This document shows positions 7,852-11,574 of a DNA stretch of 11,574 nt, piece by piece. Position 1 is the first letter of the stretch. Each line of letters starts with the position of its first letter. Origin of the DNA: an uncultured Ruminococcus sp. (GTDB taxonomy: Bacteria > Bacillota > Clostridia > Oscillospirales > CAG-382). The position numbers and the translations under genes were made by a program. Below the pieces are notes generated by a model, which was not told where the DNA came from, made no database searches, and was given only the letters and a program-made list of their open reading frames with translations. The stretch spans positions 1 through 11,574 of the forward strand of contig CACZRJ010000280.1 in assembly GCA_902783535.1 (NCBI GenBank), written 5' to 3'.

Positions 7852-9701
7852 GAGACGACCGCTACGCGGAACTGCTCAAAAACGTGGAGAAACCGGGCAG
7901 ATATGTCGGCGGAGAGCTCCATTCCGACTGGAAAGACCCTTCGGAAGTGGATACCCGCATCTGTTTCTGCTTCCCTGACAGTTATGAAATAGGGATGTCA
8001 AACCTCGGGATGCGGATCCTGATCGGGTGCATGAACCGGATGGACGGAGTGTTCTGCGAAAGAAGCTACGCGCCCTGGCCTGACATGGAATCGCAGTTGG
8101 TCGAACACAACGTCCCGCTTTACGCACTCGAGTCGGGCGATCCGCTCGGGGATTTCGATATGGTCATGTTCACTTTGCAGTACGAACTCTGCTACACGAA
8201 TGTTCTGAACATGCTCAAACTGTCCGGCATTCCGATGTATGCATCGGAAAGAGGCTCCGGATATCCGCTGATCGTCGCCGGCGGCCCGTGCTCATACAAT
8301 CCGGAGCCGCTTGCCGATTTCGTTGATGTTTTCTCCATCGGCGAAGGGGAGGAAGCGCTTCCGGAACTGGTGGAACTGTACCGTCAATGCCGGAAAGAGG
8401 GTCTTCCGAAAGAGGAGTTTCTGTACCGTGCGTCCCGGCTGGAAGGCTTTTATGTCCCGTCTCTTTATACGCCGGAATACGGTGAAGACGGGAAGCTTTC
8501 CGCGTTCCGTCCGAATCGGGAAGGCGTGCCGGCAAAGGTACGCAAGCGGATCATTGAAGATCTGGACCACGTGTATTTCCCGGAGTCTTCGCCGGTCCCT
8601 TATCTGGATGTCGTTCACGACAGGGTGATGCTGGAGGTGTTTCGCGGATGCATCCGCGGATGCAGATTCTGCCAGGCGGGAATGGTTTACCGCCCCTACC
8701 GGGACAAGTCGCCGGAAAACCTTGACGCCTGCGCAAGGGCGTCGGTCGCGAATACCGGTTATTCCGAAATCTCCCTGACCTCTTTGAGTATCAGCGATTA
8801 CCCGCGTCTTCCGGAACTGATTGATAAGCTGCTGTCCTGGACGGAACCGAAGCGGGTCGGGCTTTCGCTCCCTTCTCAGCGGATCGACGCCTTCTACGAG
8901 GAGCTGATGACCAAAGTGATGTCCGTCCGTAAAAGCGGGCTGACGTTCGCGCCGGAGGCGGGGACGCAGAGGCTGCGGGACGTCATCAACAAAAATATCA
9001 CGGAAGAAGAGATCCTTTCCGCCTGCGGAAAAGCGTTCGATGGCGGGAGAAACACTCTGAAGCTGTACTTTATGAACGGACTTCCGACAGAAACGGACGA
9101 GGACGTCAAAGGGATCGCGCTGCTTGCGCAGAAGATCGTCGATCTGTTCTACTCCGTCAAAAGGTCCGGCCGGTCCGTCGGCGTCACTGTCAGCGTTTCC
9201 TGTTTCGTTCCAAAGCCATTTACGCCGTTTCAGTGGGATGCGCAGGACAGTCTGGAGGAGCTGGAGCGGAAACAGATGCTGCTGAGAGGCGAGATCCGAA
9301 GCAGAAAAATCGACTACAAGTACCACGATGCGCGCGTGTCCAGACTCGAAGCGGTCTTTGCAAAAGGCGACCGGAGGCTCGGAGAAGCGCTTGCCGAAGC
9401 CGTGAGGCGCGGACAGCGGTTCGACGCATGGGACGAATACTTCGATTATGATCGCTGGATGAAAATTTTCGATGTCTGCGGAATCGACCCGGCCTTCTAT
9501 GCGAACCGGCAGCTGTCCGAGGACGAGCTCCTTCCATGGGACTTCATCGACATCGGGGTCACAAGACAGTTCCTGCTTCATGAGCGTGAAAAGAGCCGCC
9601 GCGGCGAAACAACGCCCGACTGCAGAACGAAATGCTCCGGATGCGGCGCTGTGACGCTTTGCTCCGGGCCGTGCTCGTGTACGGAAGGGAGGAATGCGTG
9701 A
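7848..9701 (+). CDS. B12-binding-type radical SAM protein, TIGR03960 (YgiQ-like) family, function unknown
   Basis: The 617-residue protein starts with GTG and overlaps the uvrA stop by 4 nt. Residues about 35-200 resemble the cobalamin-binding-type domain of this family (SYAPWPDME at 73-81; VAGGPC at 143-148; SIGEGEE at 163-169). I see no classical DxHxxG cobalamin-ligand motif. The radical SAM core carries C268-x3-C272-x2-C275 (FRGCIRGCRFCQAG) for the 4Fe-4S cluster that cleaves S-adenosylmethionine, followed by SLPSQRID (340-347) and the TFAPEAGTQR segment (366-375). The C-terminus is cysteine-rich: C592, C596, C599, C605, C609 and C611. In Bacillota the gene normally sits beside a DUF2344 (TIGR03936) gene, as here; elsewhere the two can be fused. 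No substrate is known to me. Family assignment is firm; activity is inferred only from motifs. Confidence 0.9.
   Translation: MRDDRYAELLKNVEKPGRYVGGELHSDWKDPSEVDTRICFCFPDSYEIGMSNLGMRILIGCMNRMDGVFCERSYAPWPDMESQLVEHNVPLYALESGDPLGDFDMVMFTLQYELCYTNVLNMLKLSGIPMYASERGSGYPLIVAGGPCSYNPEPLADFVDVFSIGEGEEALPELVELYRQCRKEGLPKEEFLYRASRLEGFYVPSLYTPEYGEDGKLSAFRPNREGVPAKVRKRIIEDLDHVYFPESSPVPYLDVVHDRVMLEVFRGCIRGCRFCQAGMVYRPYRDKSPENLDACARASVANTGYSEISLTSLSISDYPRLPELIDKLLSWTEPKRVGLSLPSQRIDAFYEELMTKVMSVRKSGLTFAPEAGTQRLRDVINKNITEEEILSACGKAFDGGRNTLKLYFMNGLPTETDEDVKGIALLAQKIVDLFYSVKRSGRSVGVTVSVSCFVPKPFTPFQWDAQDSLEELERKQMLLRGEIRSRKIDYKYHDARVSRLEAVFAKGDRRLGEALAEAVRRGQRFDAWDEYFDYDRWMKIFDVCGIDPAFYANRQLSEDELLPWDFIDIGVTRQFLLHEREKSRRGETTPDCRTKCSGCGAVTLCSGPCSCTEGRNA
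9688..9692 (+). promoter_or_regulatory. Ribosome binding site setting the DUF2344 start at 9701
   Basis: GGAGG ends 8 nt before the ATG at 9701. It lies in the last codons of the radical SAM gene. It favours this start over an upstream in-frame ATG at 9632, which would add 23 residues that do not resemble the family. Confidence 0.8.
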
Positions 9702-10303
9702 TGTATGTTTTCGCGGAATTCGAAAAGCGCGGGATCCTTCGGTACATTTCTCATCTGGACCTGCAGCGCGCCATGACGCGTCTGCTTCTCCGCACGGACC
9801 TTCCGATCGTTTTTTCCGAAGGCTTCAATCCGCATCCCAAGCTGACCTTTGCGCAGCCGTTGTCCATCTTTCAGGAAAGCGTTTGCGAGATCGCCGTTTT
9901 CCGAATGGACGGACCGCCGCCAGAAGAAAAAACACTGGAAGCGCTTCGCGCCGCCGCTCCGGAAGGGTTGACGTTCAGAAAGGTCACATATTCCGAACGG
10001 AAGCTTCCCGAGTGCAGAGCGGCGAAGTATGAGATTCTGATGTCGTCCGCCCTGACCGCGGACGGCCTGAAAGCGGCCATGGAAGGGCCGATGCCCGTTC
10101 TGAAAAAGAGCAAGGCCAAAACCGAAACAGTTGACATTTCTCCGATGATCAAGGAACGCGAATGGAGAGAAACGGAGGACGGCATTCTGCTGACATGCGT
10201 GCTTCCGGCCGGCAGCAAAACGCTGAATCCTTCATATATCGGCGCGTTTCTGGAGGGAAAGGCCGCAATCAGATCGATCCTTCGGACGGAGCTGTACTTT
10301 TAG
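9701..10303 (+). CDS. Radical SAM-associated DUF2344 protein (TIGR03936 family), function unknown
   Basis: This is a 200-residue soluble protein whose start shares one base with the preceding stop (TGATG), a sign of tight translational coupling. Family hallmarks are the N-terminal FEKRGILRYISHLDLQR block (7-23), the FSEGFNPHPK motif (38-47) and a later DISPMIK segment (145-151). The second half is less conserved. A lysine-rich linker KKSKAK lies at 135-140. Homologues accompany TIGR03960 radical SAM proteins and are sometimes fused to their C-terminus, so this is probably an obligate partner or substrate-handling subunit. That role is inference from association. It has only two Cys (62, 105 in this start), widely spaced, so it is unlikely to hold a cluster alone. 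It is the last gene of the uvr operon. Confidence 0.86.
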   Translation: MYVFAEFEKRGILRYISHLDLQRAMTRLLLRTDLPIVFSEGFNPHPKLTFAQPLSIFQESVCEIAVFRMDGPPPEEKTLEALRAAAPEGLTFRKVTYSERKLPECRAAKYEILMSSALTADGLKAAMEGPMPVLKKSKAKTETVDISPMIKEREWRETEDGILLTCVLPAGSKTLNPSYIGAFLEGKAAIRSILRTELYF

Positions 10304-10344
10304 GAACTTTTTTTCACCTTCTCTCTGCTTTTTTCGGAAAATGG

Positions 10345-10373
10345 TTGCCAAAAGGCGTTCGTTTTGATACAAT
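10345..10373 (+). promoter_or_regulatory. Sigma-A/sigma-70 type promoter of pyrH-frr
   Basis: TTGCCA (10345-10350), a 17-nt spacer and TACAAT (10368-10373), with a TG extension at 10365-10366. This is a strong consensus match. The predicted start is near 10380, 53-54 nt before the pyrH ATG. Confidence 0.8.
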
Positions 10374-10389
10374 ATATACGGAAGAATGC

Positions 10390-10415
10390 ATCCGGTTGCC
10401 GGACGGCCGCCGGAT
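10390..10415 (+). other. Hairpin in the pyrH 5' leader
   Basis: ATCCGG (10390-10395) pairs with CCGGAT (10410-10415), and GCC (10398-10400) pairs with GGC (10405-10407) around a GGAC loop, with a small internal loop between. It begins about 10 nt after the predicted transcript start and ends 6 nt before the ribosome binding site. It has no T-run. It may stabilise the 5' end of the mRNA; no known riboswitch is recognised. Confidence 0.4.
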
Positions 10416-10421
10416 CGTGAC

Positions 10422-10428
10422 AAGGGGG
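10422..10428 (+). promoter_or_regulatory. Ribosome binding site setting the pyrH start at 10434
   Basis: AAGGGGG ends 5 nt before the ATG at 10434. The upstream in-frame ATG at 10386 lies about 6 nt from the predicted transcript start, has no ribosome binding site and would add 16 residues unlike any UMP kinase. Confidence 0.85.
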
Positions 10429-10433
10429 ATATT

Positions 10434-11147
10434 ATGGAACCGAAGTACAAACGCATTTTGCTGAAGCTGTCCGGAGAAGCTCTTTCCGGACGCGACGGAA
10501 ATATCCTGGACCATGAGATGCTGCGCAAGGTCAGCGATATGATCAGGCACACGGCGGAACTCGGCGTGCAGGTCGCCGTCGTCATCGGCGCCGGGAACAT
10601 CTGGCGGGGCGCCCGTCAGGGAGGATTGTCGATCGACCGCGTCCGCGCAGACCACATGGGTATGCTTGCGACGGTCATCAACTGCCTTGCAATGCAGGAT
10701 TACCTGATTTCCGGAGGGCGGAACGCGCATGTGATGAGCGCGTTTCAGATCCAGCAGGCGTGCGAGCCCTATTCTCAGTATAAAGCCATCGATTATCTGG
10801 AGCAGGGCGACGTCGTGCTCCTGGCAGGCGGCGTCGGCTATCCGTTCTTTACGACCGATACCGGCATGGTGCTCCGGGCGATGGAATTGAAATGCGACAT
10901 CATCCTGTCGGCGAAGAACGTGGACGGCGTGTACGATTCGGACCCGAACAAGAACCCGGACGCAAAGAAATACGACCGTTTGACCTATCAGGACATGCTC
11001 GACAGAAATCTGAAGGCCATCGATGTTTCCGCTTCCGCCATCGGACGGGACAACCATATGCCGGCACTGATCTTTGCCCTGTCGGATCCTGAGAATATCC
11101 TTCGCGCGGTCAAAGGCGAAAACGTCGGTACATTGATTACGGAATAA
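10434..11147 (+). CDS. pyrH: UMP kinase (uridylate kinase)
   Basis: This cytosolic, normally hexameric amino-acid-kinase-fold enzyme makes UDP from UMP and ATP, the entry to UTP and CTP synthesis. The 237 residues match the family length. It starts MEPKYKRILLKLSGEAL, with the phosphate-binding lysine and glycine loop at the N-terminus. Conserved elements are GAGNIWRG (52-59, R58 equivalent to E. coli R62), RADHMGMLAT (71-80, D73), PFFTTDT (137-143, D142), KNVDGVYDSDP (161-171) and D197 with R205-D206-N207. Unusual: the loop normally reading GTGNPFF is GVGYPFF (V134, Y136), and the nearby AEPYIR motif reads CEPYSQ (110-115). These places are close to the UMP site, so substrate affinity or UTP feedback may differ. 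The gene is first in its unit, with frr 65 nt downstream. Confidence 0.94.
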   Translation: MEPKYKRILLKLSGEALSGRDGNILDHEMLRKVSDMIRHTAELGVQVAVVIGAGNIWRGARQGGLSIDRVRADHMGMLATVINCLAMQDYLISGGRNAHVMSAFQIQQACEPYSQYKAIDYLEQGDVVLLAGGVGYPFFTTDTGMVLRAMELKCDIILSAKNVDGVYDSDPNKNPDAKKYDRLTYQDMLDRNLKAIDVSASAIGRDNHMPALIFALSDPENILRAVKGENVGTLITE

Positions 11148-11212
11148 AAGAAGCGTGCGGCGCAAGCCGTCATATTTACAGACTTTTATTGGTTGAGAAA
11201 GGAAAAAACGGT

Positions 11213-11574
11213 ATGAAATTTGACGTAAAATCTTACGAAGACAGAATGAAAAAAACGGTGGAGATGCTCGAGTCTGAATTTGCAACCATCCGCGTCGGTC
11301 GCGCGTCTCCGAAGGTGCTCGACAAGGTGACTGTTCCGTATTACGGCGTGCCGACTTCCATCGACGGCGTTGCAACAATCAAGGTCGCTGATGCGCGCAC
11401 GCTGCTGATTCAACCGTGGGATACGAGTCTGCTGAAGGAACTCGAGAAAGCCATCGCTGCTTCCGACGTCGGCATCATGCCCCAGAACGACGGCAAGATG
11501 CTCCGACTGAATTTCCCGCCTCTGACCGAGGAACGCCGCAAAGAGCACACCAAAAAGACCGCGAAAATGGGCGA
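11213..11574 (+). CDS. frr: Ribosome recycling factor (5' part; 3' end outside the window)
   Basis: Frr (RRF) acts with EF-G to split post-termination ribosomes. About 120 of the usual 185 or so codons are present, running off the right edge without a stop. Recognisable elements are the domain I arginine motif IRVGRASP (26-33), the hinge into domain II at VPYYGVPT (41-48), the AIAASDVGI block (80-88) and PPLTEERRKE (102-111), which re-enters the long helical domain. The ATG follows AAAGGA (11198-11203) with a 9-nt gap. pyrH lies 65 nt upstream with no terminator between, so the two are probably cotranscribed, the standard arrangement in bacteria. Nothing in the visible part looks damaged. Confidence 0.95.
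   Translation, partial: MKFDVKSYEDRMKKTVEMLESEFATIRVGRASPKVLDKVTVPYYGVPTSIDGVATIKVADARTLLIQPWDTSLLKELEKAIAASDVGIMPQNDGKMLRLNFPPLTEERRKEHTKKTAKMG

Noticed and set aside
8292..9581. A 429-codon open frame on the minus strand opposite the radical SAM gene
   Set aside because: It is a shadow frame produced by codon bias of the real gene, with no recognisable domain and an Arg/Asp/Val-rich composition typical of antisense translation.
11158..11169. CGGC-GCAA-GCCG hairpin between pyrH and frr as a terminator
   Set aside because: The stem is only 4 bp and no T-run follows; pyrH and frr are normally cotranscribed.
1..11574. Phage defence, CRISPR, insertion sequence or other accessory system
   Set aside because: Every gene belongs to a known chromosomal family, and I see no direct repeat arrays, transposase, integrase or target-site duplications.

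Overview
The window is an ordinary stretch of bacterial chromosome with seven protein-coding genes, one cut by the right edge, and short regulatory gaps. I see no mobile element, CRISPR array, tRNA or rRNA. Base composition is moderately GC-rich in genes and AT-rich in promoters. Promoters are housekeeping-sigma type and Shine-Dalgarno sites are strong (AGGAGG-like). The TIGR03960-type radical SAM protein and its DUF2344 partner are separate adjacent genes. Together these suggest a Bacillota genome, probably a Clostridia-type anaerobe; this is inference and I cannot name a genus.

Layout. (1) 13-742, minus strand: an AqpZ-like aquaporin with its own promoter (790-818) and intrinsic terminator (13-55). 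(2) 743-1007: a divergent promoter region with an AAAAGA/TCTTTT inverted repeat between the two promoters. (3) 1008-2885, plus strand: a membrane-anchored CapD/PglF/WbpM-type nucleotide-sugar dehydratase, apparently monocistronic, ending in a strong terminator (2921-2953). (4) 3039-10303, plus strand: a tight four-gene operon, uvrB - uvrA - TIGR03960-type radical SAM - DUF2344. Its junctions are +3, -4 and -1 nt. (5) 10345-11574, plus strand: pyrH with its own promoter and a short 5' leader hairpin, then the start of frr.

How the genes work together. UvrB and UvrA are the damage-recognition and loading half of nucleotide excision repair; UvrC is not in the window. The radical SAM/DUF2344 pair has no function that I know of. 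Here it is translationally coupled behind uvrA, so it is made together with repair proteins. PyrH (UMP kinase) and Frr (ribosome recycling factor) are a widely conserved pair, but the usual upstream rpsB-tsf genes are absent. The sugar dehydratase probably feeds surface glycan or protein glycosylation. The aquaporin handles water flux.

The points I find most worth checking are the repair/radical-SAM operon, the extra cysteines at the radical SAM C-terminus, and the divergent UMP-site loop of PyrH. Lesser ones are a CxxH zinc-ligand variant in UvrA and an inverted repeat over the uvrB promoter.
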